Source: Hungatella hathewayi WAL-18680 (GTDB taxonomy: Bacteria > Bacillota > Clostridia > Lachnospirales > Lachnospiraceae). Taken from it: DNA of 64,000 nucleotides. How positions within the stretch are numbered: position 1 is the first letter of the stretch; the number at the start of each line of letters is the position of its first letter. The notes below the pieces were generated by a model. It was not told the origin of the DNA. It did not search any database and was given only the letters and a program-made list of their open reading frames with translations. The DNA lies in the NCBI RefSeq assembly GCF_000235505.1, contig NZ_JH379027.1, forward strand, positions 2,376,839 to 2,440,838. Direction: 5' to 3'. The position numbers were made by a program, and so were the translations under genes. Shown piece by piece: positions 25,784-35,674 of this stretch.

Positions 25784-25812
25784 CTAAAATAAAAGATTGT
25801 CAAAGATAAACG

Positions 25813-25854
25813 ATGGTGGCTGCCAGACGAAATAGAAAGTCAGGCAGCCACCAT
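25813..25854 (+). terminator. hairpin downstream of the crystallin-domain gene
   Basis: ATGGTGGCTGCC pairs perfectly with GGCAGCCACCAT (12 bp), with GAC/GTC extending it inward. The tail (ATATTTGC) is T-poor, so termination may be weak. No gene crosses it. Confidence 0.65.
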
Positions 25855-25963
25855 ATTTGCGTCTATTAACTTTTTGAATGGACGCCCTGCCGGAAATATA
25901 GTAAACTGGATATATCAGGAAATTACGGATGAAATAGTAATAAAATTAGAGGAGGGATTTTAA

Positions 25964-27229
25964 GTGCCTATAAATAATAAAGAACTTGCATCTACGGAAT
26001 TATGTCCATGCGGTAGTGGAAAAACATATGGAGACTGTTGTAAAAAGAAGAAAATTCGTTATGAAGAATCCGGTAATTATTTAGTAAAAAGTGTGCATGT
26101 AGATGAGATGACAAAAGAAATCATTGAAAAACAACAAGAAATATTTCAGGAATATTATGGTCGGAAACCTAACGGGGATGATTTCATTTTTTCTTTTTTA
26201 CCTGTTTATAAAGATGAGATGATAAGAAGCGTGATGCGGGCTATGCGTCAGGCAGAGGTTCCGGAAGAGAGAATATATGCATATTATAAGAGCAATGGTC
26301 TATTGCCATCAGAATTTAATAAGGAGCAAATGCCAGAGGGAGATTTGCGGGAGTATCAGGCATATTGCGATGAATATCTTGATTTTATGAGTGAGAAGGT
26401 TGAGAAAAATATAAATGCGGTTCAATATGTAATGCATTGCAATAAGTTTCTGGAAGAAGTGGTGCAATATGGAATAGAGGCATTGGAAGCATGTTTTAAT
26501 GATTTTATTCACAGACACAGTGGAACAGAAAATATACAAGATTATGAGGTAAGAACCGAAAATGATTATAATATGTTTTCTGCCCTTAAAACAATTAAAG
26601 TGTTACAGAGTACGAAGCAATTATGTGAAGAGCAGTTGCCTGAATGCATTTATGCGTTAGGAAGAGGGATTTTTGAAAACTATATGTATATATGTGCGAT
26701 TAATTCGGAGCCGGATATATTTTATGAGCGTTTACTTCCAAAGGTAGATGAGGAAAATTATTCATTTGGTAAATATCCGGATGGCAAAATAAATTACAAA
26801 AAGATATACAATAAACATACGGGAGAACAGATAAAAGAGGTACCAAATAATAGGGACTTAGGGAAATATTTTCCGTCTAAAACAGATAAGGAGCTGTATC
26901 ATATTTTCTATCGTACGGCTTGTCAATACGTGCATGTGGATATTTTAAGTGCTAAGAGCTATTTTGCTGTTGTTGAGCCTTACGATGAGGTTGACCCGGC
27001 ATTAATCGCTACATTGATTATATTGGTTATAACAATCTTATTACTTCGCCAGATGGTTGAAAATAAAAATGTGCAAGTACAATTCAAAAAGGATGCAATT
27101 TATCTGTGTGAAAAATTAAGTGAGAAGTTTAGAGATTGTTTTTTGCTGCTGCAGTGTGATAAAGAGCATTCAAATGATATATATGAGCTGTTGGTAACCA
27201 GATTAAATGAGATGAACATGAAGTGTTAA
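25964..27229 (+). CDS. SEC-C zinc-knuckle protein with DUF5677-like helical domain
   Basis: 421 residues from GTG 25964, with GGAGGG upstream. SEC-C motif CPCGSGKTYGDCC lies at residues 14-26. The body is helical. A segment from about 205 (QLPECIYALGRGIFENYMYICA.., then ELYHIFYRTACQYVHVD) resembles DUF5677, a HEPN-like all-alpha family. IATLIILVITILLL near residue 350 is very hydrophobic, possibly membrane-contacting. It is AT-rich and stands first in a cluster of nuclease and NTPase genes, so a defence role is possible but unproven. Confidence 0.7.
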   Translation: MPINNKELASTELCPCGSGKTYGDCCKKKKIRYEESGNYLVKSVHVDEMTKEIIEKQQEIFQEYYGRKPNGDDFIFSFLPVYKDEMIRSVMRAMRQAEVPEERIYAYYKSNGLLPSEFNKEQMPEGDLREYQAYCDEYLDFMSEKVEKNINAVQYVMHCNKFLEEVVQYGIEALEACFNDFIHRHSGTENIQDYEVRTENDYNMFSALKTIKVLQSTKQLCEEQLPECIYALGRGIFENYMYICAINSEPDIFYERLLPKVDEENYSFGKYPDGKINYKKIYNKHTGEQIKEVPNNRDLGKYFPSKTDKELYHIFYRTACQYVHVDILSAKSYFAVVEPYDEVDPALIATLIILVITILLLRQMVENKNVQVQFKKDAIYLCEKLSEKFRDCFLLLQCDKEHSNDIYELLVTRLNEMNMKC

Positions 27230-27287
27230 CTTGGTATAATAATGAACAACACAGATGATTATTCAATAACAAAAGAGGAGGCCCCAC

Positions 27288-27869
27288 ATGGCAGAACGGG
27301 AGCGGATTAAGACGACGAAAAAGGAGATTGTAGATTATTGGGCAGGGCACGTGGATGAGAGTGATTTGAGTATTGATTTTGCGGAGGCCCACGAGCGGTG
27401 CTGGCGCTGCGGGTGTAAGAGAAGACTGGACCGGTGCCATATCATACCGGATTCTCTCGGTGGGGAGGATGAGCCTTCCAATTTCGTGCTGCTGTGCAGC
27501 CGCTGTCATCTGGACAATCCCAACGTGATGGACAAGGAGATTATGTGGGACTGGCTCCGGGCGTACAGTACCCCTTTTTATGACACGTTCTGGTATTTTC
27601 TTGGAATGAGGGAGTATGAGAAAATATATGCGGTTCCCGTTAAGGAAGAGTACAGGAAGCGGAACATCACAGGCGAGGCGCTGCTAGAATTTCAGGAGAT
27701 TTTAAAACGGCAGTATGCGAAGGCCTCCTATCATTTTGGCGATCCGCATTTGAATGTGGCGACGCTGGCAGGGATTTATCGCATGAGTTTTAAAGAATAT
27801 GATTCACTTCACGGCCTGAAGACGGAGAAGCAGATAGGAAGATACGTCAACCTGGGTGAATTTTTGTAG
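27288..27869 (+). CDS. HNH endonuclease
   Basis: 193 residues, GAGGAGG upstream. The HNH core is complete: CWRCG (first zinc pair), RCHIIPDSLGGEDEPSNFVLLCSRCHLDN, with catalytic His, central Asn and the second zinc pair with final His. The remaining 110 residues are helical. It ends 22 nt before the large restriction-nuclease/STAND gene, so the two likely form one operon with the small gene after it. Confidence 0.88.
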   Translation: MAERERIKTTKKEIVDYWAGHVDESDLSIDFAEAHERCWRCGCKRRLDRCHIIPDSLGGEDEPSNFVLLCSRCHLDNPNVMDKEIMWDWLRAYSTPFYDTFWYFLGMREYEKIYAVPVKEEYRKRNITGEALLEFQEILKRQYAKASYHFGDPHLNVATLAGIYRMSFKEYDSLHGLKTEKQIGRYVNLGEFL

Positions 27870-27891
27870 TGGAACGATACGGAGATAAGAC

Positions 27892-30800
27892 ATGGCAGAT
27901 TATGATTTTTATAACATTTTCGAACCAATGGAATTTCAGGATTTTGCCCGTGATATGATACAGTGCCGGGAGGGGATTGTCTTTGAATCCTTTGCGCGGG
28001 GGACTGATTTGGGAATTGACGGGAGATGTGTCCTTGGGGATGGCAGTACGGTTATTTTCCAGGCAAAGCGGATTAAAAATACCAGCCAGACGATCTTGAG
28101 TATTGCCAAAACGGAAAAGGAAAAACTTGACCGGCTGGCAGAAGGCGGTGTCGTAATCAGCCGCTATCTTCTTGCTCTTTCCGGCGATATCGGGGTGGAG
28201 AGGAAGAGACAGGTTATGGAATTATTTTTCCCATACATTGTCGCTTCGGAAGATATCATCACAGGCCAGGATTTTAATAATTATTTGAGCAGCGGGGACA
28301 GTCGGTACCGCTGCGTGGAGGAAAAATATTTTAAACTCTGGATTCAAAATACAAAAACCTTAAAACGCACCCTTCATGAGGTGGTAAACGGCCCATTGAT
28401 GGAGCGCTCCCGGATGAATCTGGAGGAGGCGATGGAGAAGGCCAGATTTTTTGTGGAGACGGACATTTACGAGGAGGCGTTGAAGAAACTTCAGCACAGC
28501 CGGACTCTGATTATATCCGGGGAGCCGGGAGTGGGGAAGACAACTCTGGCTAACCAGACCGCCCTTTATTATTACACAAAATTTGGATTTCAGTCCTTCC
28601 TCTATGCGTCGTCTGTGGAGGATTTATATGCTGCGGAAGCCATGGAGGGGAAGAAGGTTATTGTCTTTGACGACTTTTGGGGGGATACCGGGTTTGATGG
28701 TTTTGGAACCGGGAGGAAGGTGAAGGATTTAACGTCCTTTATCGAGCATATCCAGAAGCGGAAGGACTGCATTTTGATTATCACCACGCGGGAGTATATT
28801 CTGGAGCAGGGGCTGAAGAAAAATGAGGAATTCCGAAAGCTGGTGGAGACTTATAAACTGGACTGCCGCATCGGTCAGTATTCCAGAGAGGACAAATTGA
28901 GAATTTATTATGGGCACTTAAAATCAGCGTCTCTGACCTGGGAGCAGATGCAGAGTCTCAGGGAAGCAGATTTTGAGATTATCGAATCGTCTAACTATAA
29001 TCCCCGTGTCATTGAAAAGTTCCTCCAGTCCATCACTCCGGAAATGCCGCCCGGCGAGTGCGCCGCCAATTTCTTTCGGTACCTGGATTGTCCGGTGGAT
29101 TTCTGGAAGAAAATCTTTGAGGAGCTGTCCATGGAGGCGAAAGTGGTGTATCTGCTAATGGCGATTATGCCGCTTCCCATCGAGTCGTCTGTGCTGGAAA
29201 CATGTTACTATGAGGTTCTGAAAACCAATCAGAAATCTCTGGAGTGGAAGGGATTTTTTGAAGTAATCATCGAACTGGAAAAGACGGTTATCAGGACGGA
29301 TTTGTATAATCAGGAGGTCCAGGAACTGCGGGCGATTACATTTCAGAATCCATCCGTGAAAGATTTTATTCAGTCTGCCATCCGGAACTGTCTGGAAAAA
29401 TACCACGATATTCTGTTCCAAAGCTGCCTGTACTTTTCGCAGTGTGTGGAGTATCTGAAACTTTTGAAGGAGATAAAGGGAGCGGAGAGAAAGTACCAGA
29501 AGGTGATGGCAAAAGCGGTTCTTCTTCTGGAGAGCGATTCCATCATTTTCTATGACAAATATAAGCAGATTTTGCTATATGGTGAGGAGGGGATTCGCTT
29601 TTTCCAAACATACAGGACGTGGGAAACAGGAGAGGATGCGGGATTTGGCCGTCTGGAACAGTTGTTTCTTCTTTACGATAGAGAGAAGTGTCCGGATTTA
29701 AGTGCATGGTTTGAAAAGACATTTATTACCTTTGTCCAGACTGTGGAGCGATACCCGGAGTCAGTTCTGAGTGAAGATATGGAGAGCTTTTCCGACGCAG
29801 CGATACAGATGGCGCGGGAGGGAATCTGTGAGGATGTAAATTGGCTGATTTCCGTTTATATGGACTGTCTGATGTGGAATCGAATGGAGCTGGACGGGAA
29901 AGCGTGGAAGCAGAGTTTTGTAAAAGAGTGGACTCGGTATATTACAGAGAATAAAGATAAAATATCGACCTATTTGGAGAAATACTATGGAGCTGAACTT
30001 TGTTTGACCGCGGCGGGTGGAGTAAAAAGTGAGTTTGATTATATAAAGTTGAGATGTGAGCATGAGTACACGAAATTTGACTGGGAAATTTCGGAGTCCC
30101 TGCGGGCCAAAATTCAGTTATATGAACAATGGGCATTGGGAGAAACGATAGAGAACTGGGAAGATGAGATGTATGAGAATGACGAAGAGGATGACGATGA
30201 CTGGGAAAATTACGCTCATCAACTGGAACATCAAACATGGACATTAGATGAAATTGAAGCCGACTTTGATGATGGATACTTAAACGAAATTCAACCAACG
30301 CCAGTGGACAATTTAGAGGAATGGTTTTGGATGCGTGGAATTTCCGGGCAGGTAAAAAATGCGATTATGGCGAAGGAACTTGACGATCATGTGTTCTGGA
30401 ATTCATTTCTGCTTGAGGAAGAGTCCCTGGAATTTGTGCTTGCATTTCTTTCGTGGGCAGAGGAACTGCCAGCCGGTTATTGGACGGCAATGGCAGCAGT
30501 GGTGCGGTATATGACGGAAAACTGCAAGGCGCCAGGCGAGATGCTGGAGCATTTCCTGACCCAGATGGCGTTATCTGGTAATGAGAAGGGGATTTTCTCA
30601 AAGGCAGAACTGGAGCGTTTTTGTCCGGAACTCTTCCTTTGGGATGAGACGTGGTTGGAGGATTTAGAAAAGATTCATGTTCTGGTGAGGCGCCAGGGCT
30701 GGTATTATCTTTCCAATCCGCTGCTGGCGTTCAGTTTTCATTTTATTTCCCTGCATGAGCTGCGCCCGGAGGAGATGGCGGCGTATGTTTCCAATGTTTT

Positions 30801-31356
30801 CCTGGGAGATGAGAAGGATGTGACAACGATTTTGGTGGACTCAGAGTCATTGTCAAAACTGATTGAAACTGGAAAGCGGTGGCTGGATAAGACCATATGG
30901 GAGCGGGAGTTTGTTACAATGATCTGCCAACTGGCGCCGGATGCATTTTTAAATCATGTGATAGCGCCGCTGGCAGAAGTTCTGTATGACAAGCTGTATG
31001 CGGATTCGGAGGAGGAGATTGTCTATAACCTGATCGGTTTGCTGCAGATAGAAGCTGAGTTTGATGAGGATGGGGTCTGTGTCGGCGGTTCCGGAGATTA
31101 TGAGCGGTATTTCGGGCTGTCAGAGATCGCTTACAGTACTGGGTTTATCGATGTCTTTCCGGATGAATTGACAGAAGAGCAGGTGCAGCTGCTTACCGCC
31201 AATGCGGAAAAGAAGGGGGAAAACTGGCGCGTCTATGTGACTGAGTGGATAGATAAGGGACTGCTGGAGTATTTTGGAATTTACGATAAAATGCTGACGG
31301 TGTGGAATGAGATCTGTCATTTGAGGGAGAAAAAGAAGGGGAGAAACGATGGCTGA
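27892..31356 (+). CDS. Mrr-like nuclease / STAND NTPase, Avs-like defence protein
   Basis: 1154 residues. N-terminal PD-(D/E)XK nuclease of the Mrr type: FQDFARDMIQ, GTDLGIDG (Asp39, Asp43), then FQAKR (Gln57, Lys59). Residues about 165-420 form a P-loop STAND-type NTPase (nSTAND3-like): Walker A ISGEPGVGKTTLA near 210-218, Walker B KKVIVFDDFWG near 255-263, then LIITTREYILEQ. The long helical remainder (about 430-1154) has no named domain but fits a sensor/repeat region and includes an acidic stretch near 745-775. Nuclease-STAND-sensor is the layout of Avs antiviral proteins, in which the sensor recognises phage proteins. Flanking HNH and 170-aa genes overlap or nearly touch. Confidence 0.85.
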   Translation: MADYDFYNIFEPMEFQDFARDMIQCREGIVFESFARGTDLGIDGRCVLGDGSTVIFQAKRIKNTSQTILSIAKTEKEKLDRLAEGGVVISRYLLALSGDIGVERKRQVMELFFPYIVASEDIITGQDFNNYLSSGDSRYRCVEEKYFKLWIQNTKTLKRTLHEVVNGPLMERSRMNLEEAMEKARFFVETDIYEEALKKLQHSRTLIISGEPGVGKTTLANQTALYYYTKFGFQSFLYASSVEDLYAAEAMEGKKVIVFDDFWGDTGFDGFGTGRKVKDLTSFIEHIQKRKDCILIITTREYILEQGLKKNEEFRKLVETYKLDCRIGQYSREDKLRIYYGHLKSASLTWEQMQSLREADFEIIESSNYNPRVIEKFLQSITPEMPPGECAANFFRYLDCPVDFWKKIFEELSMEAKVVYLLMAIMPLPIESSVLETCYYEVLKTNQKSLEWKGFFEVIIELEKTVIRTDLYNQEVQELRAITFQNPSVKDFIQSAIRNCLEKYHDILFQSCLYFSQCVEYLKLLKEIKGAERKYQKVMAKAVLLLESDSIIFYDKYKQILLYGEEGIRFFQTYRTWETGEDAGFGRLEQLFLLYDREKCPDLSAWFEKTFITFVQTVERYPESVLSEDMESFSDAAIQMAREGICEDVNWLISVYMDCLMWNRMELDGKAWKQSFVKEWTRYITENKDKISTYLEKYYGAELCLTAAGGVKSEFDYIKLRCEHEYTKFDWEISESLRAKIQLYEQWALGETIENWEDEMYENDEEDDDDWENYAHQLEHQTWTLDEIEADFDDGYLNEIQPTPVDNLEEWFWMRGISGQVKNAIMAKELDDHVFWNSFLLEEESLEFVLAFLSWAEELPAGYWTAMAAVVRYMTENCKAPGEMLEHFLTQMALSGNEKGIFSKAELERFCPELFLWDETWLEDLEKIHVLVRRQGWYYLSNPLLAFSFHFISLHELRPEEMAAYVSNVFLGDEKDVTTILVDSESLSKLIETGKRWLDKTIWEREFVTMICQLAPDAFLNHVIAPLAEVLYDKLYADSEEEIVYNLIGLLQIEAEFDEDGVCVGGSGDYERYFGLSEIAYSTGFIDVFPDELTEEQVQLLTANAEKKGENWRVYVTEWIDKGLLEYFGIYDKMLTVWNEICHLREKKKGRNDG

Positions 31357-31861
31357 GAAGATGGAAGAGAGGGCGGAACACATGACAGCGGAAATGACGG
31401 GACAGCCCTCTGAAATTGAGGTGTTGAGAGAGCGCCTGCTGTACGCGGCCGGAAAATATTCGGATTACTGCCGATATGAGGAAACCATAAATAACCTTGT
31501 GTCTGAGTACGATGAAACGCTGGAAGTCTATCACTATGAGATATGGTCTAACAAATCGTTCGGGACCATCCGGGATAAGGCGGCGGAAATGCTTCAGGTA
31601 ACCGGCGAGATTTTTCAGGATATGAGTGACAATGCACTGCGGGAACTCTACTATGTGATGTGCGAAATTGTGAAACTGGATGAGGCAGCCCAAAGAGAAA
31701 TCTGTGGCGTGACAATCCCGGAGGACCATTTTACGGAAGAGGAATTCAGGGAAATGATATCATACTGGAAAGAATACGCGTATTCACAGTCAGAAGCTCT
31801 GGAAAAATATTTGCAGGTATTGAGGGAATGGAACTGGAGTGAAGAGAACGATAGTAATTAG
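31349..31861 (+). CDS. small helical partner of the STAND gene
   Basis: 170 residues. The ATG lies 8 nt inside the end of the STAND gene with GGGGAG upstream, so translation is coupled. It is acidic and helical (EVLRERLLYAAGKYSDYCRYEETINNLVSEYDETLE), with no cysteine cluster, membrane segment or known domain. The tight overlap suggests a partner or regulator of the STAND protein. Function unknown. Confidence 0.75.
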   Translation: MAEKMEERAEHMTAEMTGQPSEIEVLRERLLYAAGKYSDYCRYEETINNLVSEYDETLEVYHYEIWSNKSFGTIRDKAAEMLQVTGEIFQDMSDNALRELYYVMCEIVKLDEAAQREICGVTIPEDHFTEEEFREMISYWKEYAYSQSEALEKYLQVLREWNWSEENDSN

Positions 31862-31990
31862 AGATAGATAGGCACACTTCATTATCCATTATATATAATT
31901 TTGAATTACAAGTCTAGTCTTTTTTCTTATTTTTGTTAAGATATGGATAGGCCGAAGGATGCATCACACAAATATAGAGGGGAGACAGAC

Positions 31991-34192
31991 ATGAAGCAGA
32001 ACAGTGAGGCAAAGACGATACCGGGAGTCACCCTGGAAGAAGAGAGGGAAATGCTCTCGTATATTATTTCCATCGCGGACGGGAACTTAAACCGCGCAAG
32101 GGAATCCGTGGATAACCTGGCGGATGAGCTGCATGAGCTGAAGGAAATATATGATGCCAAGGATAAAGAGGGCCTGGCCCTGTGGTTCAATACGGATGCC
32201 AGATTTCAACAGGTCCGGCAGGAGCTCCTTCGCATGGAACGCAGCAGGAAGAAGCCCTATTTTGGAAGAATTGATTTCACGGATTTGAATCTGTTGAAGA
32301 AAGAATGTTACTATATCGGAAAATCCGCCATCACGAAGGAGGCAGCGGAGCTGGTGGTCATCGACTGGCGGGCGCCGATTGCGTCGGTCTACTATGAGAG
32401 CGCCCTCGGGGCCTGCACCTATTCCGTGAAGGGGGAGGGCGCCTTTGAGATAGACTTATCCAGAAAACGCACCTATGAAATCGAGCAGGATAAGCTGAAG
32501 GACTTCTATGACTCCGATGTGGTGGCAAATGATGAGCTGCTGACCAAATATCTCGCCAGAAATAAGCGGGCTGTTCTGAGCGATATCATTGCGACCATTC
32601 AGCAGGAGCAAAACGAAATTATCCGAAGGAGACCGCAGTACAATGTGATTGTGCAGGGCGGCGCCGGTTCCGGCAAGACAACGGTGGCCATGCACCGCAT
32701 TTCCTATATTCTGTATAACTATGATGTGGAATTTCAGCCAAAGGACTTCTATATTATCGGAAGCAACCGGATGCTGCTGAACTACATCACGGGGGTGCTG
32801 CCGGATTTGGATGTCTACGGCATTTCCCAGATGACCATGGAACAGCTGTTTGTCCGGCTGTTGTATGAGGACTGGGACAGTCAGAAGTTTACGGTGAAAA
32901 AGCTGGACAAGGAGGATAAAAACGCCTGTGTCAAGGGCAGTTTTTCCTGGTTTCATGATTTGGAGGACTTTTGCCGGTGTTATGAGTGGAATTATATTCC
33001 GCGGGAGGATGTCTACGCGGAGAAAACGCACCAGCTGTTGATGAGCCGGAGCGCCATCGAGAACCTGCTTCGAAAATTTGATTACCTGTCCCTGCCGGAA
33101 AAGCTGGACAAACTGACAGAGCATTTGATGGCGAAGCTGGAAAATGAGATTTATGGCAGATACTATACTTACCCGCCGGAGGAGCAGAGGGCGCTTCTGA
33201 AAAAATATCAGACGTATTTTGGAAAGCGGGAGTGGAAGGGGTCTATTTTTGAATTGTATGACACTTTTTTGCTGGAACAAAATGGGAGAGGGCATCACAT
33301 TTCCCTGCCTGGGACGGCATTTGACGTCTATGATTTGGCGGCGCTGGCCTATCTGTACAAGAGAATCAAGGAGACGGAGGTTATCCGGGAAGCCAGCCAT
33401 GTGGTCATTGATGAGGCCCAGGATTTTGGAATGATGGCTTATGGGGCGCTGAAGTACTGTATGAGTAAATGCACCTTCACCATCATGGGCGATGTGTCGC
33501 AGAATATTTATTTTGATTATGGGTTGACGGACTGGGAGGAACTGAAAAGTCTGATGCTGACGAGGGAGCTGGACTATTTCGGTCTGTTGCGGAAAAGCTA
33601 TCGAAACACAGTGGAAATCTCAAATTTTGCGACCAACATTTTGCAGCATGGGAATTTCCCCATCTATCCGGTGGAACCGATTATCCGTCATGGAAATGAA
33701 GTCCACACGGCGAAATGCGGGGATGAGGAGCAGATGATTTCGGAGGCCGCCAAGGTGATTCGGGAGTGGCAGAAGAAGGAGTATGAGACCATCGCGGTTA
33801 TCTGCCGGGATGAGGCGGAAGTGTATCGACTTTCAGGAAAATTGAAAAAGAAGGTGAAACTCCGCGAATTCAACGCCGAGACGGAGGAGTTTGGAAATGG
33901 AGTCATGGTTCTGCCAATCGAGTACGCCAAGGGATTGGAGTTCGATGCGGTTCTCCTGCTGGGGGTGGACAACCGGAATTATCCGGCGGAGGATGGTTTT
34001 GCAAGGCTTTTGTATGTGGCGGCCACCAGAGCTCTTCATGAGTTGGCGGCCCTTTATACCGGAACGCTGACCGATTTGATTGCGGCTCCGGTGCCGGAGG
34101 AGAAGAAGCAGAGATATCTTGTGGCGCCGGCGGTGGCGAAAGTTAGAACGGTACCTGAGAAAAAAGCAAAAGACCAATCAGGAAATTGCTGA
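31991..34192 (+). CDS. helD: RNA polymerase recycling ATPase HelD (UvrD-like)
   Basis: 733 residues from ATG 31991 (AGGGGAGA upstream; the ATG at 31943 lacks a site). An N-terminal antiparallel coiled coil (about 10-75) is followed by GRIDF, KECYYIGKSAI and VIDWRAPIASVYYES, typical of HelD. Walker A is VQGGAGSGKTTVAMHRISYILYN, Walker B is HVVIDEAQDFGMMAYG, with helicase motifs GDVSQNIYFDYG, LRKSYRNTVEI, YAKGLEFDAVLLLG and YVAATRALHELAALYTG. HelD frees stalled RNA polymerase from nucleic acid with ATP. The last 30 residues are basic and low in complexity. No direct link to the left-end polymerase gene is implied. Confidence 0.9.
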   Translation: MKQNSEAKTIPGVTLEEEREMLSYIISIADGNLNRARESVDNLADELHELKEIYDAKDKEGLALWFNTDARFQQVRQELLRMERSRKKPYFGRIDFTDLNLLKKECYYIGKSAITKEAAELVVIDWRAPIASVYYESALGACTYSVKGEGAFEIDLSRKRTYEIEQDKLKDFYDSDVVANDELLTKYLARNKRAVLSDIIATIQQEQNEIIRRRPQYNVIVQGGAGSGKTTVAMHRISYILYNYDVEFQPKDFYIIGSNRMLLNYITGVLPDLDVYGISQMTMEQLFVRLLYEDWDSQKFTVKKLDKEDKNACVKGSFSWFHDLEDFCRCYEWNYIPREDVYAEKTHQLLMSRSAIENLLRKFDYLSLPEKLDKLTEHLMAKLENEIYGRYYTYPPEEQRALLKKYQTYFGKREWKGSIFELYDTFLLEQNGRGHHISLPGTAFDVYDLAALAYLYKRIKETEVIREASHVVIDEAQDFGMMAYGALKYCMSKCTFTIMGDVSQNIYFDYGLTDWEELKSLMLTRELDYFGLLRKSYRNTVEISNFATNILQHGNFPIYPVEPIIRHGNEVHTAKCGDEEQMISEAAKVIREWQKKEYETIAVICRDEAEVYRLSGKLKKKVKLREFNAETEEFGNGVMVLPIEYAKGLEFDAVLLLGVDNRNYPAEDGFARLLYVAATRALHELAALYTGTLTDLIAAPVPEEKKQRYLVAPAVAKVRTVPEKKAKDQSGNC

Positions 34193-34376
34193 GGAGCGCT
34201 CCGCGCAAGGGCGGTTTGAGCTGGAGTTCCGGGACAAAATCGGACCGAAGAAAATCATTGTGCCGGGCGGGCAGAAGGAAGCAGGACCAGGGAAGGCGAG
34301 GAGCGCCGGGAATCAATTGGGCGCTGGCAATCGGCCAAGCACCGGCAACCGGCTTGGAAATGCTGAATTTGGCACA

Positions 34377-35051
34377 ATGCCATCGACAGGCAGCCTAAGA
34401 CCACCTGGCCATTCCAATATCAATTCCGCTATCCGCTGGGTGACCAGACAGAAGGATTATCTGGAGTTGACAAGCGCCTGCGGTGTCCTGCGCATCACGC
34501 CGATATCCGGGAATACGGCCCGAATCAGCTTCGCCAAAGAGTCCATCAATCATCTTCCAGCCATACCAGGGGAGCTTTCCGTGACGCCTGGGCTTGCATG
34601 GAAATATAGAGAAGACAAAACTATAGTAGAAGTCCAGTTCGGGAACATGCTTTTGCTGGTAGACAAGAAAACCGGCGGGGTATCATTCTACACAGCAAAG
34701 GGAACGCTTCTCCTCTCAGAGGCATCGCCCATGCCAAGACTGATATCCACTTCCCCCAAAAACCAAACCTGGTCATACTTCAACTGGACGAAAAAAGAAA
34801 CGTTAAAGGCAAGGGGACTGTACGATAAACAGCTGATCGATTTAAAATCCACAGCAAAATACATTTCCTGCGGCGAAACCTCCCAAAGACCCGCCTGCCT
34901 GATATCGAGCAACGGCTATCAAATACTGGTCTCCGCTGGCCAGCGGGTGATGTGCTGTACTATACCGGTATATGGCACCTATCTGAGTGCGGAAGAGGAA
35001 ACACAGATTGATTATTTTTTCACAATGAAATCAGGCGAGTCTGGCACATAA
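34377..35051 (+). pseudogene. remnant of a GH31 alpha-glucosidase N-terminal domain
   Basis: The frame is open from inside helD to 35051, but only the part from about 34455 looks like protein: YLELTSACGVLRITPISGNTARISF, NMLLLVDKKTGGVSFYTAKGTLLLSE and a final QIDYFFTMKSG. These match the galactose-mutarotase-like N-terminal domain (DUF4968-type) that precedes the barrel of GH31 enzymes. The catalytic barrel is absent; the protein stops just where iDYyfi-G would lead into it. No ribosome site fits a start; ATG 34377 is one option. A Gly/Asn-rich repetitive stretch joins it to helD. Probably a truncated gene. Confidence 0.5.
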
Positions 35052-35097
35052 GTTTTGTAACAACAGCCGCCAAGACTCATTGAATGAAGGAGCGAAC

Positions 35098-35610
35098 ATG
35101 GAAAAGGAAGATATCCTATTTCAGCTTGATATAAGCTGGCAGTTATTTCAATATCACGTAAGTAATCTGACGGACGAAGAAGCCCTGTGGTGTAAAACTG
35201 AACAAGGACTGCAGATACGCCAGATGGATGGAACATGGGCAGCAGACTGGCCGGAAACAGAAGCATACACTATAGGCCCGGCCAGCATTGCATGGACCAT
35301 GTGGCACATCCTCTACTGGTGGAAAACCACGATGGACTATTCCTTCGGGAATGGAACCTTAAAAAAAGAAGCTGTCCTCTGGCCGGGGAGTGTAGAACTG
35401 GCAGTAAAAGAAATCAGCCGCCTGCACGAGGAATGGATCAAAATTCTGTCAGAAATGCCCAAAGCAGATTTTGAATCCCCCAAATACGCGAAATGGCCAT
35501 TTGCAGATACAAGCTTTTGCAGAATTGCACTCTGGCTGAATGCGGAGTTTATGAAAAATGTTGCCGAAATCGGCCATGGACGATATCTATACGCCATAGC
35601 TTTCACTTGA
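35098..35610 (+). CDS. DinB-family protein
   Basis: 170 residues from ATG 35098, GAAGGAG five bases upstream. A four-helix DinB-like fold is suggested by AWTMWHILYWWKTTMDYSFG (first His ligand), RLHEEW and LNAEFMKNVAEIGHGRYLYAI (last His ligand). Members bind metal and often act as thiol-dependent transferases; the substrate is unknown. Base composition is closer to the helicase gene downstream than to helD. Confidence 0.8.
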   Translation: MEKEDILFQLDISWQLFQYHVSNLTDEEALWCKTEQGLQIRQMDGTWAADWPETEAYTIGPASIAWTMWHILYWWKTTMDYSFGNGTLKKEAVLWPGSVELAVKEISRLHEEWIKILSEMPKADFESPKYAKWPFADTSFCRIALWLNAEFMKNVAEIGHGRYLYAIAFT

Positions 35611-35674
35611 AAACGTAGAGGAAATTAAGATACTAATAAGAAATTATTGAAACATTTATGAGGAGGTAGACGCA

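Noticed and set aside
31991-34192. HelD as part of the left-end polymerase system
   Set aside because: HelD serves the cellular RNA polymerase, lies 29 kb away and shares no regulatory site with that locus.
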